A DNA stretch of 13,507 bases from contig JAFAOZ010000015.1 of NCBI GenBank assembly GCA_019247395.1, positions 1 through 13,507 of the forward strand, in the 5' to 3' direction. A program made the translations under genes and the position numbers. Of this stretch, positions 5,294 through 13,507 are shown piece after piece; positions within the stretch are counted from its first letter, which is position 1; each line of letters begins with the position of its first letter. The notes beneath the pieces are model-generated. The model was given only the letters and a program-made list of their open reading frames with translations, did not search any database and was not told the origin of the DNA. This DNA comes from Vulcanimicrobiota bacterium (GTDB lineage: Bacteria > Vulcanimicrobiota > Vulcanimicrobiia > Vulcanimicrobiales > Vulcanimicrobiaceae).

Positions 5294-6409
5294 ATGAAAT
5301 TCAGTTGCTCGACCAAGGACATCGCAACGGCCGTCGGCGCGGCCAGCAAAGTCGTCAACGCGCACACGACGGTTGCGATCCTCTCGAACGTCCTCTTGCA
5401 AGCCGAGGGCGGTAAGATCGCGGTACGAGCGACGGATCTCGAGCTGACGCTGGAGCACGCCTTTGCGGCGCAGGTGAGCGAACCGGGCTCGGTTACGGTG
5501 CCGGCCAAGCTCTTTGCAAGTTATCTCGGGAATCTCTCGCCGGGCACCCTCGAGCTTACCGGTACGCCGACCCGCGCGAGCGTGAAGTTCGAGCGCAGCA
5601 ACTATGATTTTCACGCGTTGCCTCCCGACGAATATCCGCCGTTGCCTGGGGCCGCCCGCGGCTCCCATTTTACCATCGCGGCGAAGCGCTTTCGCGACGG
5701 CATCGAAGCTACAATCTTTGCCGCTTCGGGTGAGGAGGCGCGCGGCGCAGTTCTTATGGGAACGTTGCTCGAGGTGGAAGGCAACGCCCTGACCATGGTC
5801 GCCACCGACGGTTACCGGCTCGCCAAGTTCGTCACAACGCTCGACGAAGGTCCCGCCGGCGGCGAAAAGTTCATCGTGCCCTCGCGAGCGCTCGCGGAGA
5901 CCGCGCGCAACTTGGGAACGACTGAAACCATCGCGGTCAACGCTTTGGGCGCGCAGAGCAATCAACTGCAGATGGGCGGCGGCGACGTTGCCATCACGGT
6001 GAGGCTCGTGGACGGCCAATATCCAAACTACCAGCAAGTCATTCCCGCGAAGTTCGATCGCTCGATTACCGTCAGCACGCCGCTGCTCATGGGAAGCCTG
6101 CGCCGCGCCGAACTCGTTGCGGGCGACCGCGCTAGCATGGTGAAGCTCGCGGTCTCGAACCAGACGCTGATCGTGACGGCGAGCTCGGACGTCTCCGGCA
6201 ATGCGTACGAGGAGCTCGAGGTCGAGCAGACCGGCGAGGATTTAACCATCGCATTCAATGCACGCTACTTGGTAGAGATTCTCAATCACATCAAGAGCGA
6301 CAAGACGGTCATCGAGCTGCTCGGCCCGCTTTCACCTGCCGCAATTCGGCCGCTCGAGCCGCTCGATACGGGCCAGCAGCTCTACGTGCTCATGCCGCTG
6401 CGGCAATGA
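5294..6409 (+). CDS. dnaN: DNA polymerase III beta subunit (sliding clamp)
   Basis: The beta clamp is a homodimeric ring that tethers polymerase III and other repair factors to DNA. The product from ATG 5294 is 371 residues, normal length, with three similar clamp domains (about 1-120, 125-250, 252-371). Recognisable stretches include ATDGYRLA (170-177), PNYQQVIP (244-251), FNARYL (321-326) and the C-terminal YVLMPLR (364-370), the last being part of the partner-binding pocket. A GTG at 5285 is also in frame, but ATG 5294 matches the usual N-terminus M-K-F and has GGTGGAA upstream. recF begins one base after the stop, so the two are almost certainly cotranscribed. dnaN is separated from dnaA by 233 bases and may have its own promoter. 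Confidence 0.97.
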   Translation: MKFSCSTKDIATAVGAASKVVNAHTTVAILSNVLLQAEGGKIAVRATDLELTLEHAFAAQVSEPGSVTVPAKLFASYLGNLSPGTLELTGTPTRASVKFERSNYDFHALPPDEYPPLPGAARGSHFTIAAKRFRDGIEATIFAASGEEARGAVLMGTLLEVEGNALTMVATDGYRLAKFVTTLDEGPAGGEKFIVPSRALAETARNLGTTETIAVNALGAQSNQLQMGGGDVAITVRLVDGQYPNYQQVIPAKFDRSITVSTPLLMGSLRRAELVAGDRASMVKLAVSNQTLIVTASSDVSGNAYEELEVEQTGEDLTIAFNARYLVEILNHIKSDKTVIELLGPLSPAAIRPLEPLDTGQQLYVLMPLRQ

Positions 6410-6410
6410 T

Positions 6411-7520
6411 GTGCTGCTCGCGCGGCTGACGCTTACCGACTTCAGAAATTATACCGAGCTCGAGCTGGCGCCGTCTCCAGGGCTGAACGTTTTCGTCGGA
6501 TCCAACGCCCAGGGCAAGAGCAATCTGCTCGAAGGGATCGCGATGCTCGGCACCGGCAAATCGTTTCGAACCTCGCGTGAATCCGATGCGATCCGCGTAG
6601 GATGCGAACGTGCGGCGCTGCACGGCGAAGCGGTTCTGCGCGCCGGCAGCGTTGAGCTCGCCTGCGCAATCGAGCGCTCGGGACGGGGAACGCACAAAAC
6701 CTATACCGTCAACGGCAGCAACGTGCGGTATGCCGGTTATATCGGGCGCATGCGTGTCGTAACGTTCGTGCCTGCGGATCTCTCGCTCGCCGCCGGTACG
6801 CCGGCCGCGCGCCGCGCTTTCGTCAACATCGGGCTTTCGCAGAGCGAGCCACGCTACTATCACGCGCTCGCGCGGTATCGTAATGCCGTGCAGCAAAAAA
6901 ATGCGCTGCTCCGCGGAACGATCGATCCCGATTCCGAGCTGCTCGAAACATATAATCGCAGCATGGTGGAATCGGGCACCGAGATCGTACTCGCGCGAGC
7001 GGAGTTCATCAGCGTACTGGGGCGCGAAGCCGCGCATGCGCACGCCCTCTTCGCCGCCGGCGAGCAGTTCGACGTGGTCTACGAGCCGAGCGTACCCTTC
7101 GAAGCACCGCAGCGTGAGGCCATCGCCCAAGCCTTCGAAACGCGGCTGCGCCACTGCGCCGAGGCGGAGCGTTTGCGCAATAGCTCGATAGCGGGTCCGC
7201 ATCGCGACGACGTCGGCCTGCTGCTCGACGGTCGATCTCTGGCAGCCTACGGCTCTCCGGGTCAGCAGCGCACCGCCGTGCTGGCACTGAAGGTCGCCGA
7301 ATATGCCGTCATGCGTCAACGTTCCGACGAAGCGCCGCTGCTCTTGCTCGACGACGTGCTCTCGGAGCTCGACGAAGACCGCGCGGCGTCGTTTCTGTGC
7401 GAGATCGGCGAATACGAACAGGCCTTCATCACCGCGACGCATGTGCCCGGCGGATTGCCCGCGGCAGCGCAGATCGCACGCATTGCCGATGCGCGCGTCG
7501 AAACGTACGCGTTGTGCTGA
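6411..7520 (+). CDS. recF: DNA replication and repair protein RecF
   Basis: RecF is an SMC-like ATPase that, with RecO and RecR, loads RecA at single-strand gaps. The 369-residue protein starts at GTG 6411; the resulting N-terminus MLLARLTLTDFRNY matches the family exactly and no in-frame alternative exists. Walker A is GSNAQGKS (30-37), the ABC signature SPGQQRTA (282-289), and Walker B LLLLDDVLSEL (310-320), with the D-loop region following. The typical RecF stretch AGPHRDD is at 261-267. Spacing is one base after dnaN and a 7-base overlap with dciA, indicating a polycistronic message. ATG codons at 6406 and 6409 are in another frame and lead to an early stop. The clamp-recF order is the ancestral bacterial one. 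Confidence 0.97.
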   Translation: MLLARLTLTDFRNYTELELAPSPGLNVFVGSNAQGKSNLLEGIAMLGTGKSFRTSRESDAIRVGCERAALHGEAVLRAGSVELACAIERSGRGTHKTYTVNGSNVRYAGYIGRMRVVTFVPADLSLAAGTPAARRAFVNIGLSQSEPRYYHALARYRNAVQQKNALLRGTIDPDSELLETYNRSMVESGTEIVLARAEFISVLGREAAHAHALFAAGEQFDVVYEPSVPFEAPQREAIAQAFETRLRHCAEAERLRNSSIAGPHRDDVGLLLDGRSLAAYGSPGQQRTAVLALKVAEYAVMRQRSDEAPLLLLDDVLSELDEDRAASFLCEIGEYEQAFITATHVPGGLPAAAQIARIADARVETYALC

Positions 7521-8347
7521 AGCTTTCGGAAGCGCTCAACGGCTGGCAGCCGGCTGCGAGCGGCGCACCGCCAGAACCGCTGACGTTGCTCGAGGCGGGG
7601 TGGGAGCAGATCGTCGGTTCGAAGGTCGCACAGAACTCGCGCCCCACCCGCGTCGCGGACGGAACGTTGACGATTACCACGCGATCGAGTGCCTGGAGCC
7701 ATCAACTGAGCTTACTCTCGGAGCACGTCTTGCACGCCGTAGCGGCGCGCTTGCCGAAGGCCGGTATTCGGGCGATTCGTTTCCGTGTCGGCCGGCTGAG
7801 TGAGCCGCCCGGCCGGCCGCAGCGGCCGGCCCGCCGAAACGCGATTCGGCCTCCGGCTCGCCCGCTGGGGGCTTCCGCCGACGCCGTGGAAGCGCTCGCG
7901 CGATTTCGGCGGGACGTCGAAGCGGAGCGCGGTGCGCGGGAGTCCGCCGGTTCTCGGGAATGCCGGCGTTGCGCGGCGCTCATGCCGCCCGGGGCGGATC
8001 CACTCTGTCCTACCTGCTCCAACGCCCGCATAACGCAACTCACCGCGGCAACGGGCCGGCTTATGTTCGAAGCCCCGTGGCTCGGCTTTGCCGGAACGGT
8101 TGCGCTCGTCGGCGGGTTACAAGAAGAGGAATACGAGCGAATCCGAAGCCAGCTGCTTGCACACTGGTGGCGGATGCTCGCGCGGGCGAGGGCGGCAAAG
8201 CAGCTCTCGCGCGACGGCCGCGAGCGGCTCATTGCCAGTTCCTACGTCTTGCTGCAAAGCAGGCTGAAGCCGGAAGAAATTATGCCGGCAACGGTTCGCA
8301 GCATTTTGGGCGACGAGCTGCACGATTTACTCTATAGCGAGGTTTGA
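7514..8347 (+). CDS. dciA: DciA (DUF721) helicase-loader homologue with zinc-ribbon-like C-terminal extension
   Basis: DciA proteins help load the replicative helicase DnaB where DnaC/DnaI are absent. The product from GTG 7514 is 277 residues. Residues about 23-93 match DUF721: LTLLEAGWEQIVGSKVAQ (23-40), SRPTRVADGTLTITTRSSAW (42-61), SLLSEHVLHAV (66-76) and IRFRVG (88-93). A proline/arginine-rich linker (about 97-120) and a charged helix (about 121-142) follow. Then come four cysteines C150-x2-C153-x11-C165-x2-C168, a zinc-ribbon-like pattern, and about 100 further residues rich in helix-forming segments that I do not recognise. It overlaps recF by 7 bases and its TGA shares one base with the gyrB ATG. 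The recF-DUF721-gyrB order is the same as Mycobacterium recF-Rv0004-gyrB. The DUF721 assignment is firm; the C-terminal function is unknown. Confidence 0.9.
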   Translation: MLKLSEALNGWQPAASGAPPEPLTLLEAGWEQIVGSKVAQNSRPTRVADGTLTITTRSSAWSHQLSLLSEHVLHAVAARLPKAGIRAIRFRVGRLSEPPGRPQRPARRNAIRPPARPLGASADAVEALARFRRDVEAERGARESAGSRECRRCAALMPPGADPLCPTCSNARITQLTAATGRLMFEAPWLGFAGTVALVGGLQEEEYERIRSQLLAHWWRMLARARAAKQLSRDGRERLIASSYVLLQSRLKPEEIMPATVRSILGDELHDLLYSEV

Positions 8348-10242
8348 TGTCGACGAACTATACCGGCGAACAAATTGAAGTTCTGCGGGGGCTCGAAGCG
8401 GTGCGCAAGCGCCCGGGTATGTATATCGGAAACACCGCGGAGCGGGGCCTACACCAGCTCGTCTACGAGGCGGTAGATAACGCCGTCGATGAGGCCCTCG
8501 CCGGATACGCGCGCACGATTCGAGTCGTTCTGCATAAGGATGACTCGTGTTCGGTGGAAGACGACGGACGCGGCATTCCGATCGACATTCACGCCGAAGA
8601 ACGGCTGCCGGCCGTCGAGGTCGTGATGACGATTCTGCACGCCGGCGCAAAGTTCGGCAAAGGTGGTTACAAAGTCTCCGGAGGCCTTCACGGGGTCGGC
8701 ATCTCGGTCGTCAACGCGTTGTCGGAGTGGATGATCACGCAAGTGAAGCGCGACGGCTACCTCTGGCAGATGAAGTTCGAACGCGGCGTGACGGTGCAGA
8801 AGCTCAAGAAGATCGAAAAAACGGATGGAGTCGGCACGTTACAGTGGTTCAAGCCCGATCCAGAAATTTTCGAGGTGACGGAATTTCATTGGGATATCTT
8901 ACAGAAGCGCCTGCGGGAGCTCGCGTTTTTGAACCGCGGGCTTTCAATCACGCTGCGGGACGAGCGCGGCGAAAGCGTGCGGGAGCGCAACTACACGTTC
9001 GACGGCGGCATCGTCTCGTTCGTGGAATGGCTCAACGAGAAGAAGGATCCATTGCATCCGATTATTTCGACGCACGCCGAACGCGATGGAGTCGACGTCG
9101 AGGTCGCGATGCAGTACACCGGCGCATATGCCGATCAGATTTTTTCCTACGCCAACAACATCGGCACGATCGAAGGCGGCATGCACCTTCAGGGATTCCG
9201 GCAAGCCGTCACCAACGCGGTCAATTCGTACGCGCGTAAGCGCGGAATGCTCAAAGAGTCGGACAGCTCGCTCTCGACCGACGACGTTGTCGAAGGCTTG
9301 ACGGCCGTCGTCTCGGTGAAGCTAGCCGACCCGCAATTTGAAGGACAGACCAAAACGAAGCTCGGCAACGCGCGAGTTCGCAGTATCGTTGCGGGCCTCG
9401 TTTCCGAGCGTTTGGAATTCTTTTTGGAAGAGAATCCAAAATTTGCGCGCGCGATCATTGAGAAGTGCATGCAGGCGCAGAGAGCGCGCGACGCGGCGAA
9501 GAAAGCGCGCGATCTTTCGCGACGCAAAAACGCACTCGAAGGCTCGGGCCTGCCCGGTAAACTGGTGGACTGCAAGAACGCCAATCCATCGGAAAGCGAG
9601 CTGTTTCTCGTGGAGGGCGACTCGGCGGGCGGCACTGCCAAAGGCGGCCGCGACCCGAACACCCAAGCCATTCTGCCGCTGCGCGGTAAGATTCTCAACG
9701 TGGAAAAGGCGCGACTCGACAAAGTCCTCGCCAACGAAGAAATCCGGACGATGATTACGGCGCTTGGAACGGGTTTCGGCGACGAGTTCAACGTCGAAAA
9801 GCTCCGGTACAACAAAATTATCATCATGACGGATGCCGACGTCGACGGCTCGCACATCCGGACGCTATTGCTCACCTTCTTCTATCGCCAGATGAAGCCG
9901 CTCGTCGAAGACGGGCACGTCTATATCGCGCAACCGCCCCTTTACGGCATCCGCAAAGGCAAGCGGCAGTGGTGGGCGTTTACCGAAGCCGAGCTTAAAT
10001 CGATCGTCGGAGAGGACGGCAAAGAATTCGTCGTTCAGCAGTATAAAGGGCTTGGCGAAATGGACGCCGAGCAGCTCGCGGAGACGACGATGGAAGTTGG
10101 AAACCGGCGTCTGAAGCGAATTACGGTTGAAGACGCGGTCGAAGCGGAGCAGATCTTCACCGACCTCATGGGCGACAAAGTGGAAGCTCGCAAGCAGTAC
10201 ATCTTCGAGTACGCCAAGTCCGTAAAAAGTCTCGATCTCTAA
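8347..10242 (+). CDS. gyrB: DNA gyrase subunit B
   Basis: GyrB supplies the ATPase and part of the cleavage core of gyrase, which introduces negative supercoils with GyrA. The 631-residue product from ATG 8347 has the compact length seen outside the Proteobacteria. The GHKL ATPase domain includes EAVDNAVDEA (41-50, E41 the likely catalytic base), DDGRGIP (72-78) and SGGLHGVG (111-118). The transducer ends near QTKTKLGN (334-341). The TOPRIM domain has EGDSAGG (423-429) and DADVDGSH (496-503), with the conserved PLRGKILNVEKA between them. The C-terminus includes QYKGLGEMD (565-573). The stretch GRDPNTQAILPLRGK fits GyrB at least as well as ParE, and the position after recF-dciA supports gyrB. 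The start shares one base with the dciA stop; a TTG immediately upstream is unlikely. gyrA is not within the window. Confidence 0.96.
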   Translation: MSTNYTGEQIEVLRGLEAVRKRPGMYIGNTAERGLHQLVYEAVDNAVDEALAGYARTIRVVLHKDDSCSVEDDGRGIPIDIHAEERLPAVEVVMTILHAGAKFGKGGYKVSGGLHGVGISVVNALSEWMITQVKRDGYLWQMKFERGVTVQKLKKIEKTDGVGTLQWFKPDPEIFEVTEFHWDILQKRLRELAFLNRGLSITLRDERGESVRERNYTFDGGIVSFVEWLNEKKDPLHPIISTHAERDGVDVEVAMQYTGAYADQIFSYANNIGTIEGGMHLQGFRQAVTNAVNSYARKRGMLKESDSSLSTDDVVEGLTAVVSVKLADPQFEGQTKTKLGNARVRSIVAGLVSERLEFFLEENPKFARAIIEKCMQAQRARDAAKKARDLSRRKNALEGSGLPGKLVDCKNANPSESELFLVEGDSAGGTAKGGRDPNTQAILPLRGKILNVEKARLDKVLANEEIRTMITALGTGFGDEFNVEKLRYNKIIIMTDADVDGSHIRTLLLTFFYRQMKPLVEDGHVYIAQPPLYGIRKGKRQWWAFTEAELKSIVGEDGKEFVVQQYKGLGEMDAEQLAETTMEVGNRRLKRITVEDAVEAEQIFTDLMGDKVEARKQYIFEYAKSVKSLDL

Positions 10243-10249
10243 GCCGCTT

Positions 10250-10281
10250 CCTTTAAAGGCCCGTTAGGCAGGCGGGGCCTT
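10250..10281. other. Palindrome and stem-loop after gyrB
   Basis: A perfect 10-base palindrome CCTTTAAAGG (10250-10259) overlaps a 7-base-pair inverted repeat AAGGCCC/GGGCCTT (10256-10262 and 10275-10281, 12-base loop). No T-run follows on either strand, so it is not a standard intrinsic terminator. It could weaken read-through into the downstream gene. Confidence 0.3.
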
Positions 10282-10319
10282 AGCGCGGCCGAGAGGTATA
10301 AGCTCCACCAGAGCTTCAC

Positions 10320-13300
10320 GTGCGCAAAGGTCTCGCGATCGGCCTGGTGGCCGCAACCATCATCATCTCCCTCGCGGTCGCGGCGCGCCACGAGTTGTTG
10401 CGCTATGTTCTCCAAGGAGGCGCCGGGTTAGCGACCGGGTACGCCGTTCATATCGGGTCGCTGCAGGTAGGGTCCGACAGTGCGACGCTCGCCGACGTTA
10501 CGGTCGGCGATCCAACCACACCGCTGCTGAGGGCGCGACGTATCGCCATCGGGTACTCGCTGCGCGATCTGCTCCCCGGAAGCAGCCATCGTTTCGGCTT
10601 GCGCACGCTCGAGGTCGACGGCGCGACGATAACGCTGATTCGTTACCGCGACGGAAGCTTCAACGTCAAACTTCCGAATGCCGCCGCTCCCCCGCCGCAG
10701 CGAGCCAACAGCGTTCCGTTGCGGTTCACGCTACGCGTGCGCGACTTTGCAGCCGAGCTGCGAGAGCCGTCGGCGTACGATCCAAGCGCAAAGAGTCTCC
10801 GTATCGCCGGCGTCGCGCTTGATGGTTCGGTCGACACAGCCGCCGTCACGAAATATCGCCTTACGGGCGCCTTCGAAGAGGCGCGACCCGAACCGTTTCG
10901 TGTCGACGGTAAAGTGGATGCCGTCAACGGCTATGCGATGCACCACGCGCGCGCAGCCGTATTCCCCGCTCGTGCGCTCGCAAACTATTTTGCGGATACG
11001 CCTGCCGTTCGGATCCAAGGCGGTGAGGCGCTGAACTTCGATGCCCGGCTCTACGCGCTCGGCTTTACGGCCGAGACTCCGCCTGCGTATCACGCCAGCC
11101 TGAGCCTTGACGTTCGCAACGCGCGGCTTGCACTCCAGACGCTTGCGACGCCGGTCGAAGGGCTGCGGGCGCATGTAGAACTCGTCGACACCACGTTCTT
11201 CGTGCGCGATGCGACCGCCATGCTTGGCGGCCTTCCGCTGCACATCGACGGAGGCGCGTACGATTTTACGGCCGCGCTCACCGGCCGCGCGCGACTGCGC
11301 GTCGCCGTGCGTGGGAAGGGCGATCTCTCGACGCTGCGGCGAACGTTCACGTTCGCGCGCGATCAGGCGATCTCGGGGCCGGCGCAATTAGGAGTTCTGG
11401 TGAACGGCGCGATCGACGACCCCGTGATCATCGCACATATCACGGCGCCGCACGCGCGGTATCAGGCGCTGCCATTCAACGACCTCAGCGCGCGTGTCGT
11501 CTACCACTCAAACGTGGTCGCGCTCGCGCCGGTAAGCGTAACGTACGCAGGACTTCGGTTGGGTGTCGACGGCACGATGCAAATTGGAGAGCACCTGCAT
11601 TCGCAGTTTGCGCTTCACGTCACCGGCTCGGCGAACCGCCTGCCATACCTCGACGAGATGCTCGGCAACGAACCGTTCGTCATTGATGCGGCGGCCACCG
11701 GAAACGATTTGCTCTTTCGAGTTGTCGGCAGCGCGGCGTCCGCGCGCAGCGTGTCGCGTCTTGCCGCGCTGTACGAGATGAATTCGAATGGCACGGCCGT
11801 CGTTTCGCCGTTTTGGTTCCATACCGAACGCGGCGATTTCGACGGTGGTTACGTGCTGGATCGCCCGCGCGCCACGAGCGGATTCTGGATGCTCGCCAAG
11901 GGCCTTCGCATGCGCGCCACGAGCTATAAGGCCTTTCCAGGAATCGCGCTTCCCGTCGTGCCCCCGATCGATGCGCGCTCGGTCGACATGACGCTCGCCG
12001 GCGGCGGTGCGGGAAGTTCGATCGTTATGGCCGGGCTTCTCGGCGGCACCGATGCAACGGTTTCCGGGGTTACGTTCAACCGCGTCGATGCGGCGTTCGG
12101 GGGAACGATGCAGAGTGCGGCGGTCAATCGATTGGGCGCGTCGGGTCCGTGGGGCCGTTTCGAAGGCCACGGAGGGTTTTCGTCCCAGCGGTTCGTCGCG
12201 TTCGGGAATTACCGCGGCAGCTTTGAAGGGCTTGCGCCGTTTCTCGGCACCGACATCTCCGGGCACGGCCCGATTGCCGGCACCGTGGGTGTCGGCGTCG
12301 AGCCGCAGCGCATTATCGTGCAGGGCGTCAATCTGTCGATGCCGGGCTCGACGTTGCGCGGTGTTCCGATCGATCGCGCCAGCTTGACGCTGGCGATTGT
12401 CGGGGATCGTCTGCGAATCTACACCGCCAACGCGCATGCGGCCGGCGGCGACGTGGTTGCAGCTGGAACGTTTGCCCTCACGCCTTCAGCGGCACTGCAC
12501 GGTTCGAATTCGGTAGCGCTCGTCGCGAAGCAGTTGAAAGCGGCGCAGCTGCGCGGCATTGGCCTGCCGCTCGACGCCGGAACGCTATCGGCGGCAGGTA
12601 ATTTAGCTGCGGGCTCGCCGATTCCGACGTTCGACGGCGCGGTTGCCATTAATGGCGGGCGACTCGCAAACTTTCCGTTGAGTGGAAACGGTAACGTTCG
12701 TGTCGCCGGCAATGCGGTGTCGCTGCGCCGAATCCTGGGCGCGCTCGGCAGCACATACGCAAACGTCAACGGTACGATCGGCGATCTAACGTCGGGTGCA
12801 CCGGCGTACGCGCTCGACGCAACGGTCGCTGCCGCGCAGATCGCGCCGGCGCTGCACACGTTCGGGCTTTCCAACTACATGACCGACGGAACGTTCAACG
12901 CACAGCTTCACATCGCCGGGAGAAGCACGGTACCCAACGTCACCGGACACGTCGGCGTACCCGCGGGAAATGTGAATGGTTTGCCTTTCATCGACGGAAG
13001 CGCAATGCTTTCCGCAGATCCGCTGGGCGTTTCGATGCAGCGGGGTTTCGTGCTGGTCGGAACCACCGCGACCTCGTTTACGGCGGTTGCCCGGCCGAAC
13101 GACAGCCTTATCGACGTCGATGCGCCGCACGCGCAGTTGAAAGACTTCAACAATTTCTTCGATACCGGCGACACGCTGGATGGGAGTGGAAGCGTTCGGC
13201 TCACTGCGTCGGCGCACGACGACCGCATTACCTCGAACGGTAGCATCGCCGTACGAGCATTTCGCTACCGCAACCTACCGATCGGCGACACCAATGCCGT

Positions 13301-13507
13301 CTGGTCGAGCGAGCCGAGCGGTATTCGCGGCTCTCTTGCCGTCGGGGGCGGCGAAGGGATGTTGCACGCACGAGGCTCGATCGGGTTGACGCCGTCTTCC
13401 GCATGGCAGTCGACGCTGATGCATTCGCGCTACGATCTCACCGGCAATATCGAAGCATTGAATCTCTCGTTGTGGCTTCCCGCGCTCGGTTTGCAGGCGC
13501 TTCCGAT
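10320..13507 (+). CDS. TamB/AsmA-like membrane-anchored giant protein (3' end outside window)
   Basis: One uninterrupted frame of 1062 codons runs from GTG 10320 to the window edge without a stop. The N-terminus is short and basic (MRK) followed by a hydrophobic segment (about 4-22), fitting a single inner-membrane anchor with the rest in the periplasm. Residues about 40-118 follow the AsmA/TamB opening pattern: VHIGSLQVGSDSATLADVTVGDP, then AIGYSLRDLL, then LEVDGATITLIRYRDGSFNV. The remainder is low in cysteine and rich in Gly, Ala, Val, Thr and alternating hydrophobics, as expected for a long beta-taco groove. This superfamily moves lipids or assists outer-membrane protein assembly between the two membranes. 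The C-terminal TamB (DUF490) region would lie beyond the window, so TamB versus another AsmA-like member is not settled. No good ribosome-binding site is visible; a TATAAG lies at 10297-10302. Confidence 0.82.
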   Translation, partial: MRKGLAIGLVAATIIISLAVAARHELLRYVLQGGAGLATGYAVHIGSLQVGSDSATLADVTVGDPTTPLLRARRIAIGYSLRDLLPGSSHRFGLRTLEVDGATITLIRYRDGSFNVKLPNAAAPPPQRANSVPLRFTLRVRDFAAELREPSAYDPSAKSLRIAGVALDGSVDTAAVTKYRLTGAFEEARPEPFRVDGKVDAVNGYAMHHARAAVFPARALANYFADTPAVRIQGGEALNFDARLYALGFTAETPPAYHASLSLDVRNARLALQTLATPVEGLRAHVELVDTTFFVRDATAMLGGLPLHIDGGAYDFTAALTGRARLRVAVRGKGDLSTLRRTFTFARDQAISGPAQLGVLVNGAIDDPVIIAHITAPHARYQALPFNDLSARVVYHSNVVALAPVSVTYAGLRLGVDGTMQIGEHLHSQFALHVTGSANRLPYLDEMLGNEPFVIDAAATGNDLLFRVVGSAASARSVSRLAALYEMNSNGTAVVSPFWFHTERGDFDGGYVLDRPRATSGFWMLAKGLRMRATSYKAFPGIALPVVPPIDARSVDMTLAGGGAGSSIVMAGLLGGTDATVSGVTFNRVDAAFGGTMQSAAVNRLGASGPWGRFEGHGGFSSQRFVAFGNYRGSFEGLAPFLGTDISGHGPIAGTVGVGVEPQRIIVQGVNLSMPGSTLRGVPIDRASLTLAIVGDRLRIYTANAHAAGGDVVAAGTFALTPSAALHGSNSVALVAKQLKAAQLRGIGLPLDAGTLSAAGNLAAGSPIPTFDGAVAINGGRLANFPLSGNGNVRVAGNAVSLRRILGALGSTYANVNGTIGDLTSGAPAYALDATVAAAQIAPALHTFGLSNYMTDGTFNAQLHIAGRSTVPNVTGHVGVPAGNVNGLPFIDGSAMLSADPLGVSMQRGFVLVGTTATSFTAVARPNDSLIDVDAPHAQLKDFNNFFDTGDTLDGSGSVRLTASAHDDRITSNGSIAVRAFRYRNLPIGDTNAVWSSEPSGIRGSLAVGGGEGMLHARGSIGLTPSSAWQSTLMHSRYDLTGNIEALNLSLWLPALGLQALP

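Noticed and set aside
5159..6037. 292-codon minus-strand frame opposite dnaN
   Set aside because: Arg/His-rich shadow of a certain gene; long antisense frames are common in GC-rich DNA.
6390..7442. 350-codon minus-strand frame opposite recF
   Set aside because: Lies antisense to an unambiguous RecF and matches no family I recognise.
10256..10281. Stem-loop after gyrB as an intrinsic terminator
   Set aside because: No T-run follows the stem on either strand, and the loop is 12 bases.
10297..10302. TATAAG as a promoter for the TamB-like gene
   Set aside because: No -35 element at the right distance; a single hexamer is not enough evidence.
11508..12437. 309-codon minus-strand frame opposite the TamB-like gene
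   Set aside because: Charged, low-hydrophobic shadow composition. The plus strand has an unbroken 1062-codon frame with a membrane anchor and AsmA pattern.
1..13507. CRISPR arrays, transposases, phage genes, tRNA or rRNA genes
   Set aside because: No regularly spaced repeats, terminal inverted repeats, recombinase frames or RNA gene signatures were seen.

Overview
The window is GC-rich (roughly 60 % by eye, not counted) and reads as the chromosomal replication-origin neighbourhood of a bacterium. A leftward (minus-strand) housekeeping block, rpmA - obgE - nadD - DUF3465 gene - maf, diverges from a rightward block, dnaA - dnaN - recF - dciA (DUF721) - gyrB - a very long TamB/AsmA-like gene. 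The 538-base spacer between rpmA and dnaA carries clustered DnaA boxes and a short AT-rich patch, so I place oriC there. Every gene points away from it, as expected for co-orientation with both replication forks.

The gene mix suggests a deep-branching diderm. L27 carries the cleavable N-terminal extension best known from Firmicutes. Obg has the C-terminal OCT domain. A DUF721 gene sits between recF and gyrB, as in Actinobacteria. Yet a TamB-like protein and a DUF3465 envelope protein imply an outer membrane. My best guess is Candidatus Eremiobacterota (WPS-2) or a neighbouring lineage such as Armatimonadota. This is inference from gene content, not a database match.

Left arm (1-3172, minus): rpmA makes ribosomal protein L27 and appears to have its own nearly leaderless promoter. 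A strong intrinsic terminator separates it from obgE. obgE and nadD overlap by ATGA. The DUF3465 gene probably starts at a GTG overlapping the nadD stop. maf follows 4 bases later and runs off the window. Obg (ribosome assembly), NadD (NAD synthesis) and Maf (pyrophosphatase) are cytosolic; the DUF3465 protein is predicted to be exported.

Origin (3173-3710): one perfect DnaA box (3555-3563), a group of three near-consensus boxes (3395-3426) and an AT-rich patch between them.

Right arm (3711-13507, plus): dnaA stands alone with a clear ribosome-binding site, followed by a 233-base spacer. dnaN, recF, dciA and gyrB are then packed with a 1-base gap or overlaps, a tight operon for sliding clamp, gap repair, helicase loading and supercoiling. 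The TamB-like frame opens 77 bases after gyrB and is still open at the window end.

Most of the content is conserved core machinery. The points worth a second look are the DciA homologue carrying a four-cysteine zinc-ribbon-like motif and a long C-terminal extension, the L27 extension with no rplU or prp beside it, and the exported DUF3465 gene embedded between nadD and maf. No RNA genes, insertion sequences, phage genes or CRISPR arrays were seen.
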